Assembly: GCF_005239225.2 (NCBI RefSeq)
Contig: NC_133300.1
Coordinates: 4,369,875 to 4,433,874 of the forward strand
DNA length: 64,000 nucleotides
From: Populus alba
Lineage: Eukaryota > Streptophyta > Magnoliopsida > Malpighiales > Salicaceae
Direction: 5' to 3'
The notes beneath the pieces are model-generated. The model was not told where the DNA came from, made no database searches, and saw nothing but the letters and a program-made list of their open reading frames with translations. The position numbers were made by a program, and so were the translations under genes. Shown piece by piece: positions 45,978 to 57,597 of this stretch (position 1 is its first letter; the number at the start of each line of letters is the position of its first letter).

Positions 45978-48091
45978 TGTCGCACTTGTGCAGCGTTAGG
46001 GCGAAAACATCGCCCTTTAAAATCAATTGTCTAAATATCACAAATGTCGGGAGATAAGGAATTCTTGACTTTTATTAGTGGAAAAATAGAGTGGGAGTCG
46101 CCGCTTAGTATTTGATCACTAGGAATCCTAACTGGTCTCAGAGATCGGGTACGGGGACTAGTTGTGTAAAGGGAAGATATTAACACCCCAAATACGCCCT
46201 ACCTAAGGTAGACTGCATTGTTTAATTGTCTGATAAAATCTAAGATCTTGTCGTGTTTTTTAGTTATTGGTTCGTCTATGGTTTAAGAAAAGTCCTCTTC
46301 GGTAAATAGATCTTTATCTTATCGGGTAAAACCCCAACCGTTCTAACATCAACAAAAAAAATTTAATATTCAGAATATGTCTTACGTATAAGATCATAAC
46401 CCTAGATATTAAAAGAAAAACAAAATAATAATTTTTTTAATTTTTTGAAATATTGGCCTAGCTCTTGTAACTTTAATAAACTGATTATTAAAGTTAAACA
46501 TCCATGCTAAAACTTTTTTTTTTTTTTTGAAGACATAATATGATTTTATTTTATTTTATTTTTTTAGAGAGACTTGGCCGTATGCATAAAAATATATTTT
46601 TCAATATTTTAATACCGTATTTGTATCTTTACAGTATAAAAATACAAACCGATTAAAATGAAGTAAAAAAAATCGCAGAAAATCACAGAATTTTTTATTC
46701 TTTACCGTATTTGTTCCTTGTTTTCTTTTCTCTGTTTCTCTTTTTTTTTTCCCCTGATGTTCTGCCCCTGTTCTTCTCTTCTTCAGTTCGTATTTCGCTG
46801 CTCTCAGAGTTTAATTCCTCCTGGCCCCCCTCTGTTCTCTCCTATTTTCTCCCCTATGTCTGTCTCCTGCTCGTCGTCTCTTCCTCCGTCTTTCCCCTCT
46901 CTCGCTGTCTTTTTTTCCTTTCCTCTGTCATTCCCCTCTGGTTTTCCCCCTCTGGTTTTTTCTTTCTGGTGCAGTTGATGCTCGTGCATTGGCTGGCACT
47001 GCTGCTCTTCGTTTCCTTTTTTATTTTACCATGTTCCCCCTGTGTTTTTTTTTTTTGTTTTTTCTTTCTGCCCTCTTTCCCCCTGTTCCCTGGTGCAGCT
47101 GGAGGCGAAGCTGTTGCTTGAGGACGAAGACGATGGTGAAGCTGATAGGTCGAAGCTGCTCTCTTCTTCAGCTCTTCCTTTGTTCTTCCTTCTCTCTGTA
47201 TTTTTCTTTTTGTGTATTGTGAATCTTTTTCCCTCCCTCTGTTTTCCTTTTCTGCTGTCTCCTTCTCCTCCCCCTCTTTCTGCACCCTGGTTTCGTTCTT
47301 TTTCAAAGCTTTTATAGCCAAAATTACATGCGTTTTTTTCTTTTATATTAAAGACGTTCGGTGACGGTCCCATAACTGAAGCAATCAAGCAATCTGCGGC
47401 ATTTTCTTGCAGTTCTTGTCTGCTGAAATGGCTGCTTTGAAGATGATGATCAATAGTGTTTAAGGAAACGGCGCCGTTTCACCACTCAAATGAATATTTT
47501 CGATTCGGTCCTTGGCTGTTTTTGAAACTTTTCTAATCAAGCCCCCGGATGAATTGTAATTGGCTCCCTTGATTTTAGCACCTTTTCCAGTTTAGTCCTT
47601 GGTTTTGGATTGTTTCAATTAAGTCCCTAATTGACCATCAAACTTCAATAATTATGCAATTTTGACTAAATCAATCCTTCAAAATTATAATTGGACCCCA
47701 GAACTTTAATTTCTTCCAATAAAAGCCTAAATTGTCTTAAAAGATCAATTTTATTGTAATCAAACCCTCTATAAATCCAATTAAACCTTGGATAAAATTT
47801 AATTGAGTCCATAAACATCTTATTTTTGAACTTTTCTTTCTCAAATTGAATTTTCCTTGTCCCTAGGGCTTCAATAGTAAAAAATATATTGTCAAATTTT
47901 AACCTTTTGCATTTTTGAACCTCCTAAACCAATTTTGACCTTTCTTCGGCATTCTAGTATCATTTTCTTGCTTCTATTATTTTTTTGGATTTCTTTTGAA
48001 TATATATATATATATATATTTTTTTTTTTTGTATTTTCTCATTTTTATTTTTTTGTCTTGTTTTGTGGAAACCAAAAAATGGGTAACAACA
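45978..48091 (-). mobile_element. Solo LTR (2,114 bp, gypsy-type), minus orientation
   Basis: On the minus strand it starts TGTTGTTACCC and ends GTGCGACA. The duplication atcag lies on both sides (45973-45977 and 48092-48096). The minus-strand TATA box GGCTATAAAAGC (about 47309-47320) fixes the orientation. The block at 46090-46220 (gagtcgccgcttagtattt, then 'aagatattaacaccccaaat') matches the 3' blocks of the LTRs at 43-45 kb and 60 kb. No internal region remains. Confidence 0.9.
47465..47480. other. 16-bp perfect palindrome GAAACGGCGCCGTTTC
   Basis: It lies upstream of the TATA box in the U3 part of the minus-oriented solo LTR. The core GGCGCC resembles E2F-type sites but is also a simple palindrome. 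A degenerate form (aaaacggcactg) sits at the same place in the 43-kb solo LTR. Confidence 0.7.
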
Positions 48092-48430
48092 ATCAGTATC
48101 TTTTGTTCTTCGTTTTAATGATTTCTGATCACTCCATTTGAATAAATAATAGATCACTAGAAATTATCGGGTCCAAGAATGAGACTTAAAGGTAAGGAAA
48201 TGGAAAGGATTACTAGCAACTAAGTAGCCAAGATTACAATTGATTCAAAACTTAATTAATTTAATGATTGTAGTTGACTCGTTCTTTTATTTGATGCAAG
48301 AAAAAGCCTACTATGATGAGAATCCATGAGAATCTTAAGCCATATGTAATTTAGTGGAACACTTTTAATAATCAGTCAATTTTATATGGTTGTAATGAGT
48401 TTGGTTTGATATATGCAAGATTATGAATGG

Positions 48431-48461
<31 letters not shown>

Positions 48462-48464
48462 AAA
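48431..48464. repeat. (TAAA)8 microsatellite
   Basis: Eight uninterrupted tetranucleotide units. Confidence 0.97.
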
Positions 48465-48900
48465 GCTAACGAGACCATTCAATAAATATTTTTCTAAATA
48501 CATTTAATTTAAGTTTAAATTTTAGAAAAAATATATTAATAAATGTCATCATTCATATACAACATGCTTTTTAAACCTGGTCCATCTAATGATTCACGCA
48601 TCCGAGTCTTTCAAAAAATCTAAATTAATAGTTGTTTAACTCATGCTTTTTTTAATAAAAAAAATAAGTTGTCTTGTTCAATTTTTTTTTTTAAAAAATT
48701 GGTCTTTTAAAAGAATCCGGAAATAATTTAGTTTAGTATTGTTTTGAAAAAAGTATCCCTCAAACAATTTCATGGATTTTTTTTTTTAAAAAAGTATTGA
48801 AGATCCTCTAATTCAGATCTTGGATTATAACATAAGAAACTATTCATTATTTGTATCGAGAACTGATATATATATATATAACACGGATATATGAGAGGTG

Positions 48901-49163
48901 GCAAATAGTCTGTGATATGGAATCATCATCAATCATACATCTTTGCTCATTCGTCCATGGTATGCTAGCTAGCTGTACAGCTTGTACTTATCTAGGGCAA
49001 GTATTCCTTGATATGGAATCATCATCAAATCATACATCATTGCTCATTTGTCCATGGTACTGCTAGCTGCGTAGCCTGTACTTATCCCAGGCAAGTAGTC
49101 TTTGACATGGAATCGTCATCAATCATACATCTTTGCTCCTTCGTCCATGGGCATCATGTTCTT
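48901..49163. repeat. Tandem repeat of about 95 bp, 2.8 copies
   Basis: Units start gcaaatagtc (48901), gcaagtattc (48997) and gcaagtagtc (49091). Each contains 'atatggaatcatcatcaa' or a close variant, then 'catttgtccatgg'-like and 'gcctgtacttatc'-like parts. The third unit is cut short at about 49163. Confidence 0.9.
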
Positions 49164-49342
49164 TTGTCCCTTGACGGCATTTGATATAATCTTCACACTT
49201 GATTGTGGGCTATGTTTTTGTGTTAGAAAGCATGGTGTGGTTTGGTAAATGAGTAAAATATAGGCTTAAAGATGTGGGATTCATGTTCAATTTGTGGTCT
49301 AACTACATGTTAATGAAAAGCATGTTTCACCGTTTTTAAAGA

Positions 49343-50945
49343 TTTTTTTTTTTAATAGTTGAAATTTTATTAAGAAAAAGGCTACAAAGATAATAGCCTA
49401 ACTTACATCAGATGAACAAGCAGAGGAAAGGAAATCACAAAAACTGTTGCATAAAATAGGAGAGAGCAACAAAAGAGGAACAAACAAATCATAAGAAACC
49501 AACTCCTCCCGACTAAACATTCTCTATATTAAGCTCTAAAGAGTTGGAATCAAGCCTCAGCCATAAAACAATACTTTGGCGCACCATGGAGAAACATATT
49601 TGAAGGCTAGGGGCAGCGTCATTAAAAATAACATCATTTCGATGAAGCCAAAGATTCCAAACAACGCATGAGAAAAGAAGTTGCCATGAGAGATTTTGTT
49701 GTTTGCCTTTAACCATAGAAGACCATTGGTAACACATATCATCAATAGATTTTGGAAAAACACTGCAAAAGCCTCGATTAGAAAGCAGTTTCATCCATAT
49801 ATTCCAAGAGAAGTGGCAGTGAATGAAGAGGTGACTTGAAGATTCCAAGCTTTTATTGCAGAAAGCACATCTTGACTCCTGAAGGGTGAGGTAGTCATGC
49901 TGAAATAGAAAATCTCTCGTGGTTACTTTGTCTTGGACAAGGAGCCAAAGGAAAAGTTGCACTTTTGGTGGGGTTAGTTTTATCCAAACAGAAGATTGGA
50001 ATGGTTTGGCACCACCGTATAGTAGCTGGTCCATCATTTTGGAGCAAGATTTTACACTGAAAAGGCCATCGTTGTTGAGGGTCCAGATTTTCTTATCCAT
50101 CTTGTGGCAGAACATTTGCTTGGATTCCAGCAAGGATGATAAAAGTGATAGTTGTTCTTGTTCAAAATGAAATAGAGGTCTGCGCCATTGCAGGGACTAG
50201 AGCCAGATTCCATTGCTCCATCTACCCATGTCAGCCACCAAAGTAGATTTAGAGGAAGACAAAAGATATAGTCTAGGGAAGGTTGTTTTGAGAGGGTAGT
50301 CACCAATCCAGTTGTCTAGCCAAAAGGATGTTAAACTGCCATCCCCCACCATGAATTTGCAATGATTCGTGAAGACATGGTGAACGTCGATTTGAACAAT
50401 GGACATAATATCCTTCCATATCTTGGAGGGTTGGTTGTAGAAAATTGGGATACATTGAAGAGATAATCATTTTCCATAATCTTGTACCTGGGGAAGAGAG
50501 TCTCCAAATCCATTTTAGCAACAGGGCTCTGTTTTTCAATATAAGGGAGCCTACACCGAGGCCTCCTTGTTTCTTATCGCGCATCACTAGTCTCCATTGG
50601 ATCTTGCAGAAAGATCTTTGCTTGGTACATCCACACCACAAGAAACGTCTTTGGATGGATGAAAAAAGCCTGCTTACCCCTTTTGGCATCTTGAATACAA
50701 ACATAAAATATATAGGCAGGGAATTAAGGACACTTTTAATGAGACATAGACGACCAGCCATGCTTAGTAGTCTCCCTTTCCACATATGAAGCCTTTTACA
50801 AAACTTCTCTATCACTAGCTTCCATGTAGAGATACGAGATGGATTGGCTCCTAGTTGCATGCCAAGATATTTGCTTGGGAGGGAGTCATGTGCAAAATGT
50901 AATAAGCCTTGAAGACCGTTTATTTTTACCAAAATATTTCAATCT
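49343..50945 (-). mobile_element. 5'-truncated LINE (L1-type) ending in a poly-A tail
   Basis: The plus strand begins with a T run (49343-49353), which is the element's poly-A tail. On the minus strand the 3' half of the reverse transcriptase ORF is present: 50945-50300 (SKYLGMQLGANPSR, KGRLLSMAGRLCLIKSVLNS) and 50133-49513 (zinc-binding reverse transcriptase end: WIKLTPPKVQLFLWLL, CAFCNKSLESSSHLFIHCHF). The catalytic domain and ORF1 are gone. A frameshift lies near 50300-50200. No target duplication was seen, and the 5' limit is set where homology to the RT ORF ends. Confidence 0.88.
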
Positions 50946-51154
50946 TCTCTTCTCGTTCTCCTTACAAAATCCAGTTCAAGACTCTCATTGTCTGGTGATT
51001 CAACTCTATGCCAACCTCTTCCACCGTTGAAGAACCTCTCTCTAAATCCAGTGTTTTCATCCTTTTTTTTTTCTAGCCACAAAACACATAAATCAAAACC
51101 AGATCTACACTGCACACCACCAATCCACAACCAAGATTAATAAAAACCAACACC
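50946..51154. other. Unassigned DNA between the LINE and a SINE-like unit
   Basis: A short open minus-strand frame (MWIGGVQCRSGF...) has no recognisable match. It may be further LINE sequence or host DNA. Confidence 0.35.
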
Positions 51155-51325
51155 TAATCTTAAAAGGAAGTTTATCTAGTTAGGTTTTGGATTTGTTTTT
51201 CAGTGGTCACGAGTTCGAGTCCTCTTAAGGTTACTAAAAACTTGCATGGTAGTTAACTTCAAGACCCGTAAAATTAATAGAAATACGAGCAAACTGGCCT
51301 GGACATCAATTTAAAAAAAAAGAAA
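51155..51325 (+). mobile_element. Candidate tRNA-derived SINE
   Basis: An RNA polymerase III B-box, GTTCGAGTCC, sits at 51213-51222, with an A-box-like TAGTTAGGTTTTGG about 35 bp upstream (51177-51190). The unit ends in an A-rich tail (51312-51330). It is flanked by near-identical 11-12 bp phrases aaaaaccaacac (51142-51153) and aaaaaccaaccc (51325-51336), which fits a target duplication with one change. Length, box spacing and tail fit plant SINEs. No family assignment can be made by eye. Confidence 0.5.
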
Positions 51326-51336
51326 AAAACCAACCC

Positions 51337-51873
51337 AGATCTTTTGTTATTAAATCTTGCAATCTCTTCTTTGTGTACAACCAAGTGTGTTAATGTTAGT
51401 GTTTGTGTAGAATTTTATTTTCAAGTAGTTAAAATGAAATATGTATTGATTGTTCAATTTCAAGTATGGAAACAATTGATATCCTATTTAGTAATTTCAT
51501 GTTCATCCATAATTTTAACCATAACTTTACGTAAAGTAATCACACAAAAAAGTTTTTTTTCAAAAATTATTTTTCTAAAATCATAAAAATAAAAGTAATC
51601 ACAAAATCAAAAATAATCTTGGTCGATGAGACAGTAAAAAAATTTTATTTTAAGATTAATACTCAGGGGAATTAATTAAAAATGATATAAAGATATTCTT
51701 TAACAATACGATAAGAATGTAATTATTTAGCATCCGACCATGAACAATATCGTTTAAATTGTTTTGCTCATTTATCATATTTGTATGTATTAGAAAATCA
51801 AAATATTCTTCCAGACATAGATAATCAAGACTAGTAATATTGTACTCAATAAATGACAGAAAGAGAAGGTATT
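51337..51873. other. AT-rich spacer, no gene seen
   Basis: A 80-codon plus frame at 51344-51586 has no recognisable features and low-complexity composition. Confidence 0.5.
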
Positions 51874-51878
51874 ATAAT

Positions 51879-52174
51879 TGTTGCAACACTCATTGTTCTT
51901 GAATCAACAGAATTGTATTTCACTCTCACGGTTTTATTCATTATCCATATATGGCTTATATAGCCACTGACAGAAGGCTTATGCTGTGCATGCATTGTGC
52001 ATGTTGACAACTAAGGAATAACCGACTATTAACTAACTGTAACTGACTTCTAACAGACTAACTACCATCCACAATAATAGGAAGTGTAGTAACAGAATTA
52101 ACAGAAAATGAGCGGGAAAAGTAAAGAACAAAGAAAGAGCAAACTATACTGTTAATTCCTTTAACAGTCCATCA
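51879..52174 (-). repeat. 3' LTR of the 52-57 kb copia element
   Basis: Same length as the 5' LTR, with about six substitutions between them (about 2 percent by eye), which indicates a recent insertion. Confidence 0.93.
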
Positions 52175-52195
52175 ATCCCTCCCTTAAACTGTTAT

Positions 52196-55100
52196 TCAGT
52201 TTATGTGTGGAATCTCACACAATCCCATAAATCTTCGAAGCTTTAAGAACACCTCTAATCCGAGAGGTTTTGTCATAATGTCAGCTATCTGATCTTGAGT
52301 TTTGCAGTAACTCAAGTTAACCACATTTTGTTTCACCATTTCACGAAGGAAATGAAACCTTATATCAATGTGCTTGCTTCTGCCGTGGAGAACAGGATTC
52401 TTGGAAAGTTTTATGCTAGAACTGTTATCGCACAGAATTGTAGTGTATTCCTTTTGTTCACATTCAAGCTGCTCCAAAACTCTTCTCAGCCAAACACACC
52501 GACATGCACATGATGCAGTAGCAATGTACTCAGCTTCGGTTGTTGATAAACTAACAACAGGCTGTTTCTTAGACAACCATGATACTGCTCCAGAGCTGAT
52601 TAAAAACACACAACCTGTGGTACTCCTGCAATCATCTATATCTCAAGCAAAGTCATTGTCTGAGTAGGCTATAAGTTGCTTGCACCCTCCTTTCCTGTAG
52701 AAGATGCCCAAGTTCACTGTTCCCATCAGATATCTGAGTAGCCTTTTTGCTGCTAACCAGTGTTGCTCCGTTGGTCTTGACATGAATCTGCTAATAAGAC
52801 CTACACCATACATTAAGTCAGGTTTGGTTGCAGTTAAGTACATAAGGCTGCCAACCACCTGTTTGAACATGCTTGTATCAACTTTGGTTCCCTCCTCATC
52901 CTTTGACAGTTTGCAGCCTGGAACTATAGGATTCTTCACTGAGTTTCATTTATCCATGCCAAAGTGTTTTAGGATTTCTCGAGCATACCTCCTTTGACAT
53001 ATATAAATCCCTTCAGAATTTAGTATCACCTCAATTCCTAAGAAGAACTTCATTTTTCCCAAATCTGACATGTCAAATTCCAGCATCATGAGCTTTTTGA
53101 ACTCTGAACACATGTTCCTGTCATTCCCAGTGAAGATTAAATTGTCAACATACAGACTGACAATTAACACCTTTCCTCCTCCTTCTAGTTTAGTGAACAA
53201 GGTGTGCTCACAGTAACATTTCTTGAAGCCTTCCTGGACAAAGTAAGCCTCAATTCTGCTATACCAAGCTCGTGGAGCTTGTTTGAGGCCATATAATGCC
53301 TTGTTGAGTTTATAAACCTTGTGTTCCTCACCCTCTTTCTTATATCCTTGGGGTTGTTCTACAAAGACCTCCTCACTGAGCTCACCATGCAGAAATGCAC
53401 TCTTTACATCTAGTTGAAAGACACTCCATCCTTCTTGAGCTGCTAGAGCAAGTATCACACGTATGGTATCTAATCTTGCAACTGGATCATATACCTCTGT
53501 GTAGTCAATTCCATACTGTTGTGCATATCCCTTTGCCACAAGTCTAGCCTTGCATTTATCTATCTCACCACTCTCATTGAGTTTGATTTTGAATATCCAT
53601 TTAACCCCAATACTGTTTACTCCTTCGGGTAGGATAGTCAGAGCCCATGTGTTATTGCGTTCAATAGCCTCAATTTCTTTATTCATTGCATCTCTCCATT
53701 TCTTGCTTTTCACGGCTTCCTCAAATGTGGATGGATCATCTTCTGTAAGAATAGCCATGGCATTTAAATCCTCTTCTTCTGACAGATTCTCTCCTGTTTC
53801 ATAGTCTTGCATCCAGGGTGGAATTCGCCTTACCCTCCCTGATCCTGAAGGGTTCACTTCATGTGGCATACTAGAATGTGCATGATTGTTACTAGAACCT
53901 GCCTCATTCATGCCTTTGAAGTTGGTCTCTTCATTATTGTTGCTGTTTGTCCCAAGTTCCCCATTTGAACTTGTTTCTTCATTCTCACTATCCTCTGTTG
54001 TTAGCTTTTGTGCATTCTGAGCTTCATTAGTTTCTTCTTCAGGATCACCCCATTCTAGTGCATCTGAGGTTGTTCTTCACTGCTCATGTCCCAATTCCAG
54101 CCTTTATTTTCTTCGAAAACAACATCCCTGCTGACAATTATCTTCTTAGAAGTTGGATCAAATAATCTGTAAGCCTTTGATTCATCACTTACTCCCAGTA
54201 AAACACATTGTATGCTTTTATTATCCAGCTTAATTCTCTTCTGGTCTGGTACATGTACGTGTGCCAAGCACCCAAAGACCCTGAAATACTCTACAGTGGG
54301 CTTCAAGCCACTCCATGCTTCCTTTGGAGTTGAGTGTTGGACGGCTTGAGTAGGACTCCTGTTGAGCACATGCACACACCACCTCACAGCTTCTGGCCAG
54401 AAAACCTTTGGAACTTGTTTATCTGTAAGAATGCACCGTACTAAATTCATCACATTCCTGTTCTTTCTCTCGGCAACTCCATTCTGCTGAGGAGTATAGG
54501 CCGTGGTTAATTGTCTAGTGATGCCATTTTCCTTGCAAAACTCCTCAAACTCAGTTGAATTGAACTCACCACCTCTATCAGTTCTTAAACATTTGAGTTA
54601 GGCTCCTGCTTCCTTCTCAACAGATACCTTGTATCTTTTGAACATGATGAAGGCTTTTGATTTTTCATGCAAGAAATAAATCCACATCTTTCGACTGAAG
54701 TCATCTATAAAGCTCAAAAAATACCTCTTGTTGCTGTTTGATGCTGGATTGATGGGGCCACATATATCTGTATGTACCAATTCTAGCTTCTGTGATGCTC
54801 TCCATAGACTCCTTTTAGGAATAGATCCTCTGTGTTGTTTGCCAGTTAGACATGTTGTGCAAACTTGTGCACAGGCTGCTGGTGAGGGCAAGCCAGCAGG
54901 CAATCCGTTGACCATTCTTTTGATTGAAGGGTTCTCAACCCTTTGAAGCTTACATGACCAAATCTGCAATGCCATAAGTAACTTTCATCTTCTATCACAG
55001 CTTGTAGACAAGCATTAGCTTTAGGAATCATTGTTACGAGTACAACAAACATCTTGTTTGTACTCATTTCAAATTGAATGATCAAGCCTTTGGTAGGATG

Positions 55101-56297
55101 GAAAACTTTACACTTCCCATGCTGAATCAGAATAGTTACTCCTCTGTTTTGTAGTTGCCCTATGCTCAGCAGGTTGTTTTTCAACTCAGGAATGTAATAA
55201 ACTTCTGAGATCACTTGAGTGATTCCATTTACTTTCATTCTTGCATTTCCCTTCCCCATAACTGCCATCTTTGAATTGTCGCCTAGCTTTACTGTGTGTC
55301 TGAATTGATCATCTAGTTCTGAGAACCATTCTTTGTTTCCACTCATGTGATTGCTACATCCTGAGTCAAGAAACCAGATCTCTTTTCTTTCTTCATGGTT
55401 AACCTCCTCATCAGCCATTAACAACAATTCTTCTCCTTCATCTGTTTCTGCATAATTAACTCCTTTCTCCCAAGTAGGACACTCATATTGGAAATGTCCT
55501 AATCTGTGACATTTGAAGCATTCAATTGCAGCTTTATTAAATGGTAGTCTGTCACGTCCTCTACCTCTTCCTCTTCCTTTAAACACTCCTCTACCTCTTC
55601 CTCTGCCAGCATTTTCTTCATAAGAAATCTTGAGAGCCTGCTCTTCTCCTCGATGACCATTCATTCTTTGCTCATGAACTAATAGACTACTCTGTAGTTC
55701 ATCAATGGTCAAAGTATTTAAATCATTTGACTCTTCGATCGAGCAAACCACATAATCGAATTTTGAGATCATAGACCTCAGAAATTTTTCGTTGATTGTG
55801 GTTTGACTCATCGTGTCACTATGAGTCTTCATTTTATTGGCTATAGTGAGAGTGCGACCAAAGAAACTGTTAACAGTTTCTCCTTCCTTCATGTGCAGAA
55901 TTTCAAACTCTTTCCTAAGTGCCTGTAGCTGAGCTCTTTTCACCTTGGTGGAGCCTTGGTACTTCTGTTTCATGGAGTCCCAGATTCCTTTTGAAGTGTC
56001 TCTATTTAGAATGGTTTTCATGACATTTCGATCTATAGCTTGGAACAGGTAATTCTTTACCTTTAAATCCTTCAGCTTCTGCCCTTCAATCAGTTTGTGT
56101 TGTCCTTCTGCTGCTCCTACTATGGACGTGGATCCGGGCTCAGTTCTCTGTGGCACCTTCATTGATATTCCATTCTCTATGAGATCCCAGTATTCTTTGG
56201 AACGAAGGAAGTTCTCCATCAACATCGCCCAATGGTCATAATATCCATCAAATTTAGGAATAGCTGCCTGCACAAAGCTGCTATTGGTGTTATCCAT
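52196..56297 (-). pseudogene. Copia gag-pol polyprotein with few lesions
   Basis: Starts at 56297 (MDNTNSSFVQAAIPKFDGYY). Order: gag core, R/G-rich stretch, CCHC knuckle CFKCHRLGHFQYEC, protease WFLDSGCSNHMSG, pre-integrase LWHCRFGHVSFKGL, integrase (LVHTDICGPI, RYFLSFIDDFSRKMW, QQNGVAERKNR), reverse transcriptase (GVKWIFKIKLNESGEIDK, LDVKSAFLHGEL, YVDNLIF where YVDD is usual, [14 protein letters not shown]), RNase H ([13 protein letters not shown]), and ADIMTKPL at the end. Lesions: frameshift near 54930, stop at 54598, frameshift near 54060, stop near 52940 and stop near 52643. Without these five it would be one frame of about 1,360 codons. The second catalytic Asp is changed to Asn, which should itself disable the enzyme. 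Confidence 0.95.
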
Positions 56298-56404
56298 GAT
56301 TTTGTTAATTCTCTTAGACTACGAGGAGAAGTAGGATTTATTTCTTTTGTTCCTCACACTCACACTCACACTCAGGTCACCTATGATGCAGCTCTGATAC
56401 CAAT

Positions 56405-56700
56405 TGTTGCAACACTCACTGTTCTTGAATCAACAGAATTGTATTTCACTCTCACGGTTTTATTCATTATCCACATATGGCTTATATAGCCACTGACAGA
56501 AGGCTTATGCTGTGCATGCATTGTGCATGTTGACAGCTAAGGAATAACCGACTATTAACTAACTGTAACTGACTTCTAACAGACTAACTACCATCCACAA
56601 TAATAGGAAGTGTAGTAACAAAATTAACAGAAAATGAGGGGGAAAAGTAAAGAATAAAGAAAGAGCAAACTATACTGTTAATTCCTTTAACAGTCCATCA
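56405..56700 (-). repeat. 5' LTR of the 52-57 kb copia element
   Basis: Begins (minus) TGATGGACTGTTAAAGG and ends TTGCAACA. A minus-strand TATA-like GGCTATATAAGCC lies near 56473-56485. The partner at 51879-52174 has the same length. Confidence 0.93.
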
Positions 56701-56705
56701 ATAAT

Positions 56706-57585
56706 CTGTGGATACCTCTCGATGTCTTAATAGTAAGGCTTCGTCTTATGTAGAGAGTGCAAAACTTCTGTGTACACACACAAGGCTTCGTTTCATGTGG
56801 AGAGTGCAAAACTTCTGTGTACACACACACACACATATATATATATGGACCGAATTATTAAATACAAGACTGGAGCAGTGCTACAGGGCAGAAGCATGCC
56901 TTGACCATTATTATGTCAGGTTAAATTCTAACATTCAAAAGTAATGTCGCAAGTGTTCTCAAATAACCAAATTGATATAAATCATAAAAACGACTTGTAC
57001 ATGGAGGATATCTTTCACTAGTCAAGAATCAAGATCTCCTCCTCGTGGATTTTTATTTTTTTTGTTAGGTTATACTAAATCTTCCATTGCATCGATCAAT
57101 GGACAATCTCTTGGATTTGGTGTATCTTGTGATTGTGTCATTGTAACCTTATATATTATATTAGTTCAAAAAAAGAAACAACGTGTGAACACATAGATCT
57201 TGAATCTTGAACTTCTAGAATGCAATGAAGAATATTGAGTCCTCGAATATTTTCTCCTGTTGCTTTTGAGCAGGTGAGGAGCTGGGAGGCACAAAGCATA
57301 TCTTCATCTTTATATGGGTTGGGGATGACTGCAAAGCTCCAAAACAGGTGTTTAATTGCCTAAATTGACAAGAAAGAGATTTTTATTATATATTTTTTTG
57401 AAAATTCATTTCAGATTATAGGCATTGAAAAATGTGCTATATATGTTGTACATGATGTTTTGCATTATGTTGTTGCTTGATGTTAATGAAAATATCTAGT
57501 ATAAAAACACAAATCAATATAAAAACTGAGAATCGACCTTCCATCATATAAAGTTTAAGTCTTTAAAATAAAACATAACCTCAAC
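56706..57585. other. Spacer with a 47-bp tandem duplication and (CA)n(TA)n
   Basis: The unit starting 'aaggcttcgt' occurs at 56735-56781 and again from 56782, then runs into CA repeats and TA repeats up to 56846. No gene is recognised in the rest. Confidence 0.7.
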
Positions 57586-57597
57586 TATCTTGTTCTA

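Larger units (their letters stand above)
48097..49342. other. AT-rich spacer with two local repeats
   Basis: Contains an (AAAT)n run (48431-48464) and a tandem repeat at 48901-49163. No gene was recognised. Confidence 0.6.
51879..56700 (-). mobile_element. Ty1/copia element with near-identical LTRs, 4,822 bp
   Basis: LTRs of 296 bp at 51879-52174 and 56405-56700 differ at about six positions, and a 5-bp duplication ataat lies on both sides (51874-51878, 56701-56705). The primer site TGGTATCAGAGC reads on the minus strand at 56402-56391. Gag, protease, integrase, reverse transcriptase and RNase H are all present in the copia order, carrying only a handful of lesions. It is among the youngest insertions in the window and resembles the TNT1-like group by its gag start. 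Confidence 0.96.

Noticed and set aside
46711..47388. Several overlapping open frames on both strands (F/S/P-rich plus, K/E/R-rich minus)
   Set aside because: They lie inside the 45978-48091 solo LTR in a strongly pyrimidine-biased stretch, which leaves few stops on either strand; no domain is recognisable.
49343..50945. Target-site duplication of the minus-strand LINE
   Set aside because: No phrase near 49320-49342 recurs within 300 bp beyond the truncated 5' end.
51177..51224. Possible tRNA gene because of A- and B-box-like motifs
   Set aside because: No cloverleaf can be formed; a SINE-type unit fits the tail and flanking repeats better.
51344..51586. 80-codon plus frame
   Set aside because: Low-complexity hydrophobic reading of AT-rich DNA with no features.
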